From Bog-756 sp963835465 (GTDB lineage Bacteria > Actinomycetota > Acidimicrobiia > Acidimicrobiales > RAAP-2), in the NCBI GenBank assembly GCA_963835465.1, contig CAWIFR010000002.1, positions 744,001 to 808,000 of the forward strand: a stretch of 64,000 nucleotides of DNA, given 5' to 3'. Positions 7,972 to 16,893 of the stretch are shown here, in pieces. Positions within the stretch are counted from its first letter, which is position 1; each line of letters begins with the position of its first letter. The notes beneath the pieces were generated by a model, which was not told the DNA's origin, searched no databases, and saw nothing but the letters and a program-made list of their open reading frames with translations. The position numbers were made by a program, and so were the translations under genes.

Positions 7972-9129
7972 TCAGGCGGCGAGGGCGCCGACCACGTAGT
8001 TGATGCAGGCGCACAGTGAAGCAATGTCTTCGGGGTCGATGGCCGGGAACATGGCGATCCTGAGCTGATTGCGCCCCAGCTTGCGATAGGGCTCGGTGTC
8101 CACGATGCCGTTCCGGCGGAGCACGGCGGCAACCGTGGCGGCGTCGATGGCATCGTCGAAGTCAATGGTGCCCACCACGTGGCTCCGGTCCTGCTCCCGG
8201 GAGACGAATGGGGTGGCGAAGTCCGAGTTGTCAGCCCAGGTGTACAGGGTCTCGGCCGACCGGTCGCACCGCCCGGCTGAGAATTCGATGCCGCCTCGAT
8301 CGTTGAACCATCGGACCTGGTGGTCGAAGAGGAAGATGGTGGCCAGGGCGGGCGTGTTGTAGGTCTGGTTCAGCTTGGAGTTGTCGAGAGCGATGGTCAG
8401 GTCCATCGAGGCCGGCACCCATCGCTTGGTCGCGGCGATGGCGGCGATCCGGTTCTGGGCGGCCGGCGAGAGCAGGGCGACCCACAAGCCTCCGTCCGAT
8501 CCGAAGCACTTCTGGGGCGCGAAGTAGTAGGTGTCGAACTCGGCGGGGTCGACCCGTAGGCCCCCGGCACCCGAGGTGGCGTCCACCGCCACCAGGCCGC
8601 CACCGGCACTTGGTGGGGCCACGCCGTCCGGCCGGGCGATGGGCATCATGACCCCGGTGGACGTTTCGTTATGGGTCAGCGCGTAGAGGTCGATATCGTC
8701 TCGGGCCACTGCCACCGGATGGGTCCCGACCTCGGAGGCGATGATCTCAGGATCGTCGAGATGGGGAGCGTCGGAGGCCGCCGTGGCGAACTTGGAAGAG
8801 AACTCCCCGAAGCTGAGATGCTGGCTCTTGCGGTCGATCAGCCCGAACGTGGCGGCATCCCAGAAGCAGGTGGTGCCCCCGTTGCCCAGCACCACCTCGT
8901 AGCCGTCTGGAAGGGCGAAGAGTTGGGCCAGTCCTTCCCGGAGGCTGCCGACCACGGATTTGACCGTCTTTTGACGGTGGCTGGTCCCGAGGAACGTGCC
9001 AGCCGAGGCGGCCAGGTCGGCCACGGCTTCGGGGCGCACCTTGGATGGGCCGGATCCGAACCGCCCGTCGCCGGGCAGAAGGTTGGCGGGGATGGTGATG
9101 TCAGGGATGTCGGTCACGTATGGAATCAT
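7972..9129 (-). CDS. serC: Phosphoserine aminotransferase, actinobacterial type
   Basis: A class V PLP aminotransferase that makes 3-phosphoserine from 3-phosphohydroxypyruvate, the second step of serine synthesis. Typical actinobacterial SerC features are the start DITIPANLLPGDGRFGSGPSK, the GTSHRQK substrate loop, LGNGGTTCFWDAATFGL, and the PLP lysine in YYFAPQKCFGSDGG. The ATG at 9129 gives 385 residues; a GTG at 9147 in the same frame would add six. It diverges from the aminotransferase gene at 9195 with only 65 bases between, so both promoters share that gap. The partner enzyme SerA is encoded at 10455. Confidence 0.94.
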   Translation of the reverse strand: MIPYVTDIPDITIPANLLPGDGRFGSGPSKVRPEAVADLAASAGTFLGTSHRQKTVKSVVGSLREGLAQLFALPDGYEVVLGNGGTTCFWDAATFGLIDRKSQHLSFGEFSSKFATAASDAPHLDDPEIIASEVGTHPVAVARDDIDLYALTHNETSTGVMMPIARPDGVAPPSAGGGLVAVDATSGAGGLRVDPAEFDTYYFAPQKCFGSDGGLWVALLSPAAQNRIAAIAATKRWVPASMDLTIALDNSKLNQTYNTPALATIFLFDHQVRWFNDRGGIEFSAGRCDRSAETLYTWADNSDFATPFVSREQDRSHVVGTIDFDDAIDAATVAAVLRRNGIVDTEPYRKLGRNQLRIAMFPAIDPEDIASLCACINYVVGALAA

Positions 9130-9194
9130 GGCACCATGGTCAGACACCCAGAAACCGCACCCCCGCGGTCCCCTCGGCTGCGACGGGTGGCACT

Positions 9195-10400
9195 ATGACC
9201 GGTCAGCGGATTTCGAAGCGGATCGCCGCCGTCTCGCCCTCGGCCACGCTGGCCGTCGACGCCAAGGCCAAGGCCCTGCAGGCTCAGGGGGAGAGCGTCA
9301 TCGGCTTCGGGGCCGGCGAGCCCGACTTCCCGACGCCCGAGCACATCGTGGCGGCGGCCGAGGTGGCCTGCCGGGACCCCAAGACACACAAATACACCCC
9401 GACAGCCGGTCTCCCTGAGCTGCGGGAGGCGTTGGCCGCCAAGACCAAGCGGGATTCGGGCCTTGAGGTCACCGCGTCGCAGATCCTGGTCACCAACGGA
9501 GGCAAGCAGGCCATTGCCAACTCGTTCGCCGTCCTGTGCGACCCCGGCGATGAGGTGCTGGTGCTCGCCCCCTACTGGACCACCTATCCCGAGGTCGTCG
9601 CCCTGGCCGGTGGCGTCCCGGTCGTCATCCCCACCGATACGGCGAGCGGCTTCCGGGTCACCCTCGAGCAGCTCGAGGCGGCGTACACCCCCCGGACCAA
9701 GGTGCTCCTCTTCGTCTCTCCCTCCAACCCGACGGGGGCGGTCTATCCCAAGGCAGAGATCGAGGCCATCGGCCAGTGGGCTGTGGAGCGCGGCCTGTGG
9801 GTCCTGACCGACGAGATCTACGAGCACCTGGTGTACGGCGGGGCCGAACACCACTCCATGCCGGTCTTGGTGCCCGAGCTGGTCGACCGGTGCATCGTGG
9901 TCAACGGTGTGGCCAAGACCTACGCCATGACCGGCTGGCGGGTGGGCTGGATGATCGGCCCGAGCGACGTGGTCACGGCGGCCACCAACCTCCAATCCCA
10001 CGAGACCTCGAATGTGGCCAATGTGTCCCAGCGGGCGGCGCTGGCCGCAGTGAGTGGCGACCTCGAGGCCGTGGCCATGATGCGGGCCGCCTTCGACCGA
10101 CGCCGGAAGACCATCCACTCCATGCTGAACGAGATCGAGGGCGTGACCTGCCTCTTGCCCGAGGGCGCGTTCTACGCCTTCCCCTCGGTGGAGGGCCTCT
10201 ACGGCCGCTCCATCCGGGGCCGGACCGCACACTCGAGCACCGAGCTGGCCGAGCTGGCCATTGAGGAGGCAAAGGTGGCCGTGGTCCCGGGAGAGGCCTT
10301 TGGCGCTCCGGGCTACTTCCGGATGTCGTATGCCCTGGGGGACGACGATCTGGTCGAAGGCGTCTCCCGCCTGACCAAGCTGTTCGGCGAGGCATCGTGA
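9195..10400 (+). CDS. aspC: Aspartate-type aminotransferase, class I
   Basis: A 401-residue fold-type I PLP enzyme closest to the gamma group of aspartate aminotransferases. It contains GFGAGEPDFPTPEHIV, the cofactor contact NPTGAVYPK, the DEIYEHLVYGG segment, and the PLP lysine in NGVAKTYAMTGWRVGW. The likely reaction is aspartate plus 2-oxoglutarate to oxaloacetate and glutamate; related members also act on prephenate or other substrates, so specificity is inferred. I chose the ATG at 9195; the longer frame from 9120 crosses the serC promoter gap and adds 25 untypical residues. No Shine-Dalgarno sequence is visible, consistent with a leaderless message. Confidence 0.9.
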   Translation: MTGQRISKRIAAVSPSATLAVDAKAKALQAQGESVIGFGAGEPDFPTPEHIVAAAEVACRDPKTHKYTPTAGLPELREALAAKTKRDSGLEVTASQILVTNGGKQAIANSFAVLCDPGDEVLVLAPYWTTYPEVVALAGGVPVVIPTDTASGFRVTLEQLEAAYTPRTKVLLFVSPSNPTGAVYPKAEIEAIGQWAVERGLWVLTDEIYEHLVYGGAEHHSMPVLVPELVDRCIVVNGVAKTYAMTGWRVGWMIGPSDVVTAATNLQSHETSNVANVSQRAALAAVSGDLEAVAMMRAAFDRRRKTIHSMLNEIEGVTCLLPEGAFYAFPSVEGLYGRSIRGRTAHSSTELAELAIEEAKVAVVPGEAFGAPGYFRMSYALGDDDLVEGVSRLTKLFGEAS

Positions 10401-10454
10401 GCACGGCGAAGCGTCGGAAGCACAACGACAAGATCTCCCACAGAGAGGAATCCC

Positions 10455-12020
10455 ATGGGTAGGGTGCTCGTCACCGAAAAGCTGGCTCAGCCCGGACTCG
10501 ATCTCATGGCCGAAGCTGGTCATGATGTCGATGTGCAGCTCGGGCTGTCCCCCGAGGAGCTGGTGGGGGCCATCGTCGGGGCCGAAGCTCTCATCATCCG
10601 TTCGGCCACCACCGTGACCGCGGAAGTCCTGGCCGCGGGGACCGACCTGGTGGTGGTGGGCCGAGCCGGGATCGGCCTCGACAACGTGGACGTAGCTGCA
10701 GCCACCGAGCGGGGCGTGATGGTGGTCAATGCCCCCCAGTCCAACATCCTCTCGGCGGCCGAACAGGCCATGGCCCTGTTGCTGGCCCAGGCGAGGAACA
10801 TTCCCCAGGCCCACGCGGCGTTGGTGGCGGGGAAGTGGGAGCGGTCGAAGTGGGAGGGCGTCGAGCTCCACGGCAAGACCCTGGGCGTGGTCGGCCTGGG
10901 CCGAGTGGGCGCCCTGGTGGCCCAACGGGCCTTGGCCTTCGGCATGCGACTGGTGGCCTACGACCCCTTCGTGTCGGCCGACCGGGCCAAGCACATGGGC
11001 GTGGAGCTCATGGGCCTGGAGGAGCTCATGGCGTGCTCCGACTTCGTTACTGTGCACCTACCCAAGAACGCCGAGACCCTCGGACTCATCGGCAAGGACC
11101 TCCTGGCCAAGTCCAAGCCGGGCCTCCGCATCATCAATACCGCCCGGGGTGGGATCGTGGATGAGGATGCCCTGGCCGAGGCCATCCGCTCCGGCCAGGT
11201 GCAGGGGGCCGGTCTCGACGTGTTCGCCAAGGAGCCGACCACCGAGTCACCCCTGTTCGAGCTGTCGTCGGTGGTCGTCGCGCCGCACCTCGGAGCCTCA
11301 ACGGCCGAGGCGCAGGACAAGGCAGGAGTGACTATCGCTGAGCAGGTCATCCTGGCCCTCAACGGGGACTTCGTTCCCTTCGCGGTCAATGTCGCCGCCA
11401 CCGATGTCTCGGAGACCGTCCGTCCGTTCATGGGCCTGGCCGAGCAGCTGGGCAAGATCCTCTCGTGCCTCAACGACGGGCTGCCCGATGTGCTGGAGAT
11501 CGAGTACCAGGGCGGTCTGGCCGGGGCCGGCACCGGCATCCTGACGCTGTCGGTGCTGAAGGGCCTGTTCGCCGCCGCCACCGAAGAGCCGGTGAGCTAC
11601 GTGAACGCCCCCCAACTGGCCGCCGAGCGCGGTCTCGAGGTGAGAGAGACCTCGACGGTCACCGCCCACGACTACGTGAACCTGGTCACGCTTCGCAGTG
11701 GCGACCACGCCGTCGCCGGCACGCTGACCGGCCCGCGGACCGAGCCGCGGCTGGTCATGATCGACGACCATACGGTCGAAGTCCCACCGGCTCCCCACAT
11801 GGTCGTGCTCCGGAACGACGACCGGGCCGGCATGATCGGCGTGGTGGGCACCATTCTGGGTGAGGCCCAGGTGTCCATCTCCTCCATGGCGGTCGGCCCG
11901 TCGGCCACCGGCAACACCGCGCTGATGGTGTTGTCGACCGACCAGCAGGTCCCCGACGCGGCTCTGGCCCAACTTCGGGGGGCCCCAGGCATCAGCCACG
12001 TCCATACCGTCGAGTCGTAG
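10455..12020 (+). CDS. serA: D-3-phosphoglycerate dehydrogenase, long type
   Basis: A 521-residue SerA of the mycobacterial type that oxidises 3-phosphoglycerate to 3-phosphohydroxypyruvate with NAD. The Rossmann motif is LGVVGLGRVGALVAQRAL. The catalytic Arg lies in INTARGGIVDEDAL, the Glu in FAKEPTTE, and the His in VVAPHLGASTAEAQDKAG. After the catalytic domain come the intervening domain (residues about 320-440) and a C-terminal ACT domain (VVLRNDDRAGMIGVVGTILG) that binds serine for feedback inhibition. AGAGAGGAA precedes the ATG by about six bases. It follows the aminotransferase by 54 bases, probably in one transcript. Confidence 0.97.
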   Translation: MGRVLVTEKLAQPGLDLMAEAGHDVDVQLGLSPEELVGAIVGAEALIIRSATTVTAEVLAAGTDLVVVGRAGIGLDNVDVAAATERGVMVVNAPQSNILSAAEQAMALLLAQARNIPQAHAALVAGKWERSKWEGVELHGKTLGVVGLGRVGALVAQRALAFGMRLVAYDPFVSADRAKHMGVELMGLEELMACSDFVTVHLPKNAETLGLIGKDLLAKSKPGLRIINTARGGIVDEDALAEAIRSGQVQGAGLDVFAKEPTTESPLFELSSVVVAPHLGASTAEAQDKAGVTIAEQVILALNGDFVPFAVNVAATDVSETVRPFMGLAEQLGKILSCLNDGLPDVLEIEYQGGLAGAGTGILTLSVLKGLFAAATEEPVSYVNAPQLAAERGLEVRETSTVTAHDYVNLVTLRSGDHAVAGTLTGPRTEPRLVMIDDHTVEVPPAPHMVVLRNDDRAGMIGVVGTILGEAQVSISSMAVGPSATGNTALMVLSTDQQVPDAALAQLRGAPGISHVHTVES

Positions 12021-12073
12021 TCGACTGGTCAGGTCACAACAGCACGGAAACAGACACCGGGAGGAGTCACAGC

Positions 12074-12421
12074 GTGGCGGACGCTCGAGCAGGGAGGCCG
12101 TTTGGCGAGGGCCAGATGATGACCGTGTTCCGGTCGCGCCGGCGGCGGGAGTCCGAGGCGGCGTACCAGAAGCTGTCAGAAGAGATGCAGGCTGCCGCCC
12201 GCAGGGTGCCGGGCTTCGTGGACTTCAAGACCTTCGTCGCCGAAGACGGCGAGCGGGTGTCGCTGATTACCTTCGCCACTCTCGAGGCCCATCAAGTCTG
12301 GAGGAACGATCCCCGTCACCGTCAGGCCATGCAGGTCGGACGTGACGAGTTCTATCAGGACTACTCGGTCCAAGTGGGGGAGTGCACCCATGCGGCCAGG
12401 TGGTCCAGGGACGAGGGTTGA
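12074..12421 (+). CDS. Antibiotic biosynthesis monooxygenase (ABM) domain protein
   Basis: A 115-residue single-domain protein with the ABM/dimeric ferredoxin-like fold: MMTVFRSRRRRESEAAYQKL, then a helix, then RVPGFVDFKTFVAEDGERVS and RNDPRHRQAMQVGRDEFYQDY. Such proteins range from true quinone-forming monooxygenases to haem-binding or structural homologues, so the activity is open. GGGAGGAG precedes the GTG start with good spacing. It lies 53 bases after serA and may be read through from it. Confidence 0.75.
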   Translation: MADARAGRPFGEGQMMTVFRSRRRRESEAAYQKLSEEMQAAARRVPGFVDFKTFVAEDGERVSLITFATLEAHQVWRNDPRHRQAMQVGRDEFYQDYSVQVGECTHAARWSRDEG

Positions 12422-12687
12422 TCGGGCAGACTGGGCTTGCCCGGTTGGCACCGGCGGGACGCAGCTACCGAGGCGAGTTTTCCCCGGCAGGGTGGGGCCT
12501 TCGGGGATTTCCGGCGGCAGAGGCGGTTCTCGGGCGCTCTGCGGCCTCCCCAGGCCGGTGAGCGTTCCTACGTCGCCCGAGGAGCTCAGCCGGCGTGGAC
12601 TCCCACCGAGCGGGGGGCATCAATCGCATCCGGATCCCTCTGGGCACGGTCTCCGGCCGACCGGTTGGGCGCCGTGACCGGAGGTGA

Positions 12688-12849
12688 CTAGTTCCTGGCC
12701 GGATTGACCGGCACCGGCGGCCAGGTGTCGCCACCGATGGGGGGCGCTACTCCACTGCGCGCCTGCTCTCGGAGCTGGTACCTCAACAGCCAGCGAATTC
12801 CGACGCCTAGGGCCATGAGCAGGGCCACTCGTCTCAGCCAACGGATCAT
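12688..12849 (-). CDS. Small membrane protein
   Basis: A 53-residue protein starting at ATG 12849: a short basic N-terminus, one membrane helix (VALLMALGVGIRWLL), a basic stretch, then a Pro-rich tail (GGDTWPPVPVNPARN). I know no function. It is the last gene of the minus-strand redox cluster, though 334 bases separate it from the ferredoxin gene, so it may have its own promoter. Similar short proteins occur in other Acidimicrobiia, from memory. Confidence 0.5.
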   Translation of the reverse strand: MIRWLRRVALLMALGVGIRWLLRYQLREQARSGVAPPIGGDTWPPVPVNPARN

Positions 12850-13183
12850 GGTGCACCCTACCGTGGGCACAGGCCCAGGCTGGGCGCAAACCAGCGGGGA
12901 CCGGCTGTCGGATTGCGGGTTCGAGGCGCCATCCGCACCAAAGGTTGGCCGCCAAGAGGAGCGGGAGGGACAAGAGATGAGGGCACCGTGATGGGGTTTG
13001 ACGGCAAGGCTCGTGCGCGCTGGGCCTCGGCAGCACCATCTCGACTTCGTGCTGCAGGACCCACGCCCCGCTCCTCGGGCGGATTCGGACTCCATGAGGG
13101 CAATGCCGCGGTCCATGGCTTCCAGATCAAGGTTACGTGCCGGTCCGTCCGGCCTTCCTGGTGATCGAGACGCTGACGATCGC
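12850..13183. other. Gap between small membrane protein and ferredoxin genes
   Basis: No secure gene. On the minus strand a short stretch from 13116 (MDRGIALMESESARGAG) has protein-like composition and changes frame soon after, so it may be a broken small gene. A tRNA-like GGGTTCGAG near 12918 has no pairing arm. Confidence 0.35.
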
Positions 13184-13420
13184 TCAGCCCCGCTCCACCA
13201 ACTTCAGCGCCAGTCGTGGGCAGCTGCTCACCGCCCGCTCGGCGTGGTCCAGCAGCTCTATGGGCACCGGGCCCTCTGCGAGGAGGGGGAAGCCCCACGG
13301 GTCGAGGCCGATCCGCTCAGGGAGCAGTTCGGCGCAGACCCCGTGGCCGTCGCAGGCAACGGGATCGACCACCAGGGTGAATCGCGATGCCCGTACAGTC
13401 GTCCGCCCCACCGGGCTCAT
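13184..13420 (-). CDS. P450-type 3Fe-4S ferredoxin with a His in the cluster motif
   Basis: A 78-residue ferredoxin. Cluster residues are C23, C29 and C67 in the pattern CDGHGVC then SCP, with His at position 26 where a fourth cysteine or another residue would stand. This C-x2-H-x2-C-xn-CP arrangement is known from small actinobacterial ferredoxins that serve cytochromes P450 and bind one 3Fe-4S cluster. Here no P450 is adjacent; the gene overlaps the NuoF-like flavoprotein gene by four bases (ATGA at 13417-13420), so the two probably work as a pair. The overlap decides the start. Confidence 0.85.
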   Translation of the reverse strand: MSPVGRTTVRASRFTLVVDPVACDGHGVCAELLPERIGLDPWGFPLLAEGPVPIELLDHAERAVSSCPRLALKLVERG

Positions 13421-14763
13421 CGGGCAACTGCCGACTGGAGCGACCGCGACGTCCGCCGGCCGGTAGCGGGCACGGGCAGGAACGGATGGCCGGACCCGTG
13501 GCACGGCCCCCGTTGCAGGTGGAGCTGGGCGTGGTCCTCGAACACCCGCAGGGCGGTGCGCACGAATCGGGCCACGCCGTCGGGGTGGCCGCACGCCCCT
13601 CGTCCGTCCATCAGGTCGCACACGCTCACGATGCCGGCCAGGCCACCCCGCAGTGATCGGGGCTGATAGGCCAGCAGCTCGAGACCTTGGGAGATGGAGT
13701 CCAGCCCGTAGATGCACGGTCCACACTGTCCGGCCTTCTGCCCGTCCATATAGCTGGCCACCCGGCTGACCTCAACGAGGGGGCACACCCCCGCAGGCAG
13801 CAGCGCCAGCACTCCGGCCCCGAGCGATGAGCCGTTCCGACGGGCCTCCTCCTCGGTCATCGGCATCGCCAGGGCCTGGGCCGTGGACAGCCAGCCGCCC
13901 CCATACCCGCCGAGCAGTACGCCTTGCACGCTCTGGGCGTCGCCGACCCCGAGGCCCAGAAACGTTCCCATCGGCATGCCCAGGGGCACTTCTACGATCT
14001 GGGGCTCGGCCCAGCGACCGGTGATGGTGAACAACGAGGTTCCCGGGGAGTCCGGCGTCCCGACCGACCGGAACCACTGGGCTCCGAACCGGGCGACCAG
14101 GGCCACGTGGGCCAGCGACTCCACGTTCTGGACCAATGTGGGCCGACCGCCGACTCCCTGGTCCCGCACCGTGCGGATCCGGGTGAAGTAGGGCGTGGCC
14201 GGTCGCTGTCCGGTGATGGTACTGACGACGGCCGACTCCTGCCCGGCCAGGTACCGGTCGGGGGCGACCACCACGTCGACGGCCACCGGGTCGATTCCTT
14301 GGTGCTTCCGTTCGGCGATGGCCCGGCGCATGGTGTCGACCGCGCCGGCATGCACGTGGACGAAGACCTGTGAGGCACCGAGTGTCCTGGCCGCCACAGC
14401 CGCCCCGTCGAGGACAAGGTGCGGAACCTGGTGGACCAGGAGCCGGTCCTTGCCGCTGGCGGGCTCACCCTCGGCCCCGTTGGCCACGATGACCGGGCCT
14501 TTCATCCGGGTCCGGCGCAGCGAGCGCCACTTGGTGGCCAGTGGAAACCACGCCCCGCCTTGCCCCCGCAGTCCGCTGCGCTCGAGCTCGTCGAGGAACT
14601 TCGACCCGGGCCAGTCCGGCAGGCCGCCCCATCGCTCGAGGTGGGCCACCAAGCCGACGGCCCGGCCGCCGGAATCGACCCCGGACAGCAGGCGCTCGGA
14701 GCCCGGTGGCGGGGTGGCCCCGGAGGATGGGCGAGCCGACGAGCGGGTCTGGTCGGCACTCAT
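13417..14763 (-). CDS. NuoF-like SLBB flavoprotein with Fe-S region
   Basis: A 448-residue protein related to the NADH-binding 51 kDa subunit of complex I. GLRGQGGAWFPLATKW corresponds to the FMN-binding glycine loop, and VANGAEGEPASGKDR to the NADH/FMN region. An SLBB segment follows. The C-terminal Fe-S part contains GQKAGQCGPCIYGL and later CDLMDGRGACGHPDG. It probably passes electrons between a nicotinamide or ferredoxin pool and the neighbouring membrane haem protein; direction is unknown. Both ends overlap neighbours as ATGA, so it is firmly in the operon. It lacks the rest of complex I. Confidence 0.82.
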   Translation of the reverse strand: MSADQTRSSARPSSGATPPPGSERLLSGVDSGGRAVGLVAHLERWGGLPDWPGSKFLDELERSGLRGQGGAWFPLATKWRSLRRTRMKGPVIVANGAEGEPASGKDRLLVHQVPHLVLDGAAVAARTLGASQVFVHVHAGAVDTMRRAIAERKHQGIDPVAVDVVVAPDRYLAGQESAVVSTITGQRPATPYFTRIRTVRDQGVGGRPTLVQNVESLAHVALVARFGAQWFRSVGTPDSPGTSLFTITGRWAEPQIVEVPLGMPMGTFLGLGVGDAQSVQGVLLGGYGGGWLSTAQALAMPMTEEEARRNGSSLGAGVLALLPAGVCPLVEVSRVASYMDGQKAGQCGPCIYGLDSISQGLELLAYQPRSLRGGLAGIVSVCDLMDGRGACGHPDGVARFVRTALRVFEDHAQLHLQRGPCHGSGHPFLPVPATGRRTSRSLQSAVAR

Positions 14764-15914
14764 TGGGAGTTCCCGTCGTCGCCGGACCGGGCGGTGCCGG
14801 TGGCCGTGCCAGAAAGCGCTCCCGAGTTCTGGTCCACCTGCAGCGACAGGGTGAGGTCCATGGGCGTGGGGGAGGAGATGCGGGCCGACACCGTCCCCCC
14901 GTTGAGCGACGTCACCACGCCGCGCGAGGAGCCCAGGGCCACCGTCCCCGACGACAGGGCGACCCCACCCCCCTGGACGGCGTCCCCAACGAGGGTCACC
15001 GTCAACGGCGTAGAGGCGCTGTTCTGGAGGTGCATGGACAGGACCACCTGCACCTGTCCGGAACTGTTGGGTCTGGACGTGGACTGGCTGCCGCTCACCG
15101 AGGCGGTGAAGGGGGGAGTAGGAGCCGAACCGACCGACGCCGGACTGGTAGTCGACGTGCTCGGAGTGGTGGTGGTGCTGGAGGCCGAGCCGGTTGACCC
15201 AGCCGTCTTCTTGGCCAGTTGGGCTAGCAGGGCCGCCGAGGTTCCCGATCGGTGCGACCACCCCGGACGTAGCGGACCGAGAGCGGTGAATATGACCAGG
15301 GTCAGACCGACGACCGTGGTGCCCACCACGGCCGCGGTCCGTTGGCCGGCGGTAAAGGTCCGGCCCGTGACGAGTCGCCAGCCCACCACGCCGACCACGG
15401 CGGCCGTACACGCCGCGTCGAGCAGAAGGACCACGGGGAGCGGAGCGTCGGTACCGCTGCCCAGCGAGTGGAACAGGGCGATGGGGAAGCTCAAGTAGGC
15501 GAGCCAGTGGACGAACCGCCACGAGGAATATCCGATCTTGTGCCGGAGGGCGCTGGTGATGAGCACGGCCAGCAGCAGGTCGAAGGTCAGGGCCCCGAGG
15601 CCCACGTAGAGCGGCCGATAGGGGGTCAGGAAGGGGACGAAGGCGTCGGCGAACCCGATGGGTACGAACCCGTCGCTCACCGTCGTGACCACGTGGATGG
15701 CGACGAAGCCCACACAGAACAGTGAGAGGTTGCGGTGGATGTCCTGGGACAGGAAGCGGGGCCAGCGCTCTGTCGTCCATCCCACCGAGGCCACCACGCC
15801 GATGACCACCGTGGCGGTGAGCAGGACGAGGGCCACGAGACCCGTCGACCGGGTCAGATACCAGAGGGCCGTCCCGTTGGAGGCCGTGCCGATCAGCTCG
15901 GCTGGAGATGTCAT
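14760..15914 (-). CDS. Ferric-reductase-like transmembrane haem protein with exported domain
   Basis: A 384-residue membrane protein. Six or so helices span residues 15-225. Two histidine pairs suited to binding two b haems across the membrane are visible: DIHRNLSLFCVGFVAIHVV and FVHWLAYLSFPIALFHSLG. After the last helix comes a Ser/Thr linker (residues about 250-275) and a beta-rich domain of about 110 residues on the outside. No FAD/NAD domain is fused, so the electron donor must be separate, probably the NuoF-like protein and ferredoxin encoded next. Similar membrane parts are found beside FMN-binding proteins in actinobacteria. It overlaps both neighbours by four bases. Confidence 0.82.
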   Translation of the reverse strand: MTSPAELIGTASNGTALWYLTRSTGLVALVLLTATVVIGVVASVGWTTERWPRFLSQDIHRNLSLFCVGFVAIHVVTTVSDGFVPIGFADAFVPFLTPYRPLYVGLGALTFDLLLAVLITSALRHKIGYSSWRFVHWLAYLSFPIALFHSLGSGTDAPLPVVLLLDAACTAAVVGVVGWRLVTGRTFTAGQRTAAVVGTTVVGLTLVIFTALGPLRPGWSHRSGTSAALLAQLAKKTAGSTGSASSTTTTPSTSTTSPASVGSAPTPPFTASVSGSQSTSRPNSSGQVQVVLSMHLQNSASTPLTVTLVGDAVQGGGVALSSGTVALGSSRGVVTSLNGGTVSARISSPTPMDLTLSLQVDQNSGALSGTATGTARSGDDGNSQ

Positions 15915-16891
15915 TGGTAGACGTGGAGTGGCGTGGGATCGTCGTCCGCATCGACCGGCCAGCCGGCGGCGGTGAGGTACAGACCGTCGGTGCGCACGAG
16001 CCGGGCCGGTAGAGCCGCCGCCTCCAGCCAGGTCACCGCACCCACGCCCTTGACGATGGCCGCGGTCGAGGCGATGTTGGCATCGACACACGAGCCGGCG
16101 GCCACCGACACCGTCCTCCAGTAGGAGTCCACCGGGAGGCCGGTGTCGGGGTCGACGATGTGGTGCACGTTGTGGCCACCCAGCATCCAGTGCCGTCGGC
16201 CGATGCCAGACGTGGCCAGGCCCCCCGATTTCACGCTGACCTGTACCGAGGTGGTCTCGTCACCACAGATGTCGGCGATGCCGACGGTGAAACCTTCATC
16301 GGGTGCGTTCTGGACGGCGAGGTCGCCGCCGAGCGAGACCAAGGTGCCACACCCGAGCTCGTTGGCGATGGCGGCACAGGCCCTGTCGGCAGCCCACGCT
16401 TTGGCCGTGGCCCCGAGGTCCAGCACCGTGCCGGGCAAGAGGCCTACGGCCCGGCGTTCCGCATCGAGGGTGACGGTCTGCCATCCGGGCACGGGATGCG
16501 GCGCCGGCATGCTGCCGGCCACTCCGTCGGCCAGGGCCGAAAAGTCGCGGTCGTACCCCAGGCCGCAGAGGGCCGAGCCCACCGTGGGATCGACGGCGCC
16601 GTCACTCAGGGCGGCGGCGCGAACGGCAATGGCCACCGCTTCGTACAGGTCCTCGGAGACCGGATGGGGCCAGCTCGGGGACCGTGTCATTGCGGCCTGC
16701 AGCCGGACCACCTCGGAATCGGGCCGAAAACGGCTAGCCACCTGCTCAACGCGGTCCAGTTGACGCTGGAGGATGGCCGTGGCTCGGGCCACGAGGTGCG
16801 GTTCCGTAACCACCAGTTCAACGGTGGTGGACCAGCGGGAGGTCCGGTAGACAGCCAGGTCTCTGGCCTCACGGACCAGTGCGGCTTCCAC
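15911..16891 (-). CDS. apbE: FAD:protein FMN transferase
   Basis: A 326-residue ApbE family flavinyltransferase, which attaches FMN from FAD to a Thr or Ser of exported redox proteins. Key segments are TVELVVTEP at the start, GTVLDLGATAKAWAADRA for the FAD and Mg site, SLGGDLAVQ, HHIVDPDTGLPVDSYWRTVSV and the metal-site DANIASTAAIV. It starts at GTG 16891, two bases after the stop of the small membrane protein gene. No signal peptide is evident, unlike Gram-negative ApbE. Its substrate is not obvious here: no FMN-binding domain protein is adjacent. Confidence 0.9.
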   Translation of the reverse strand: MEAALVREARDLAVYRTSRWSTTVELVVTEPHLVARATAILQRQLDRVEQVASRFRPDSEVVRLQAAMTRSPSWPHPVSEDLYEAVAIAVRAAALSDGAVDPTVGSALCGLGYDRDFSALADGVAGSMPAPHPVPGWQTVTLDAERRAVGLLPGTVLDLGATAKAWAADRACAAIANELGCGTLVSLGGDLAVQNAPDEGFTVGIADICGDETTSVQVSVKSGGLATSGIGRRHWMLGGHNVHHIVDPDTGLPVDSYWRTVSVAAGSCVDANIASTAAIVKGVGAVTWLEAAALPARLVRTDGLYLTAAGWPVDADDDPTPLHVYQ

Positions 16892-16893
16892 GG

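Noticed and set aside
9126..11057. 643-codon minus-strand frame opposite the aminotransferase and serA genes
   Set aside because: Same antisense artefact; composition is His/Gly-rich and matches no fold, while both plus-strand genes are well conserved.
12910..12945. tRNA-like T-loop GGGTTCGAG followed by CCGCACCA
   Set aside because: The flanking five bases do not pair to form a T-stem, and no anticodon arm or acceptor stem fits upstream.
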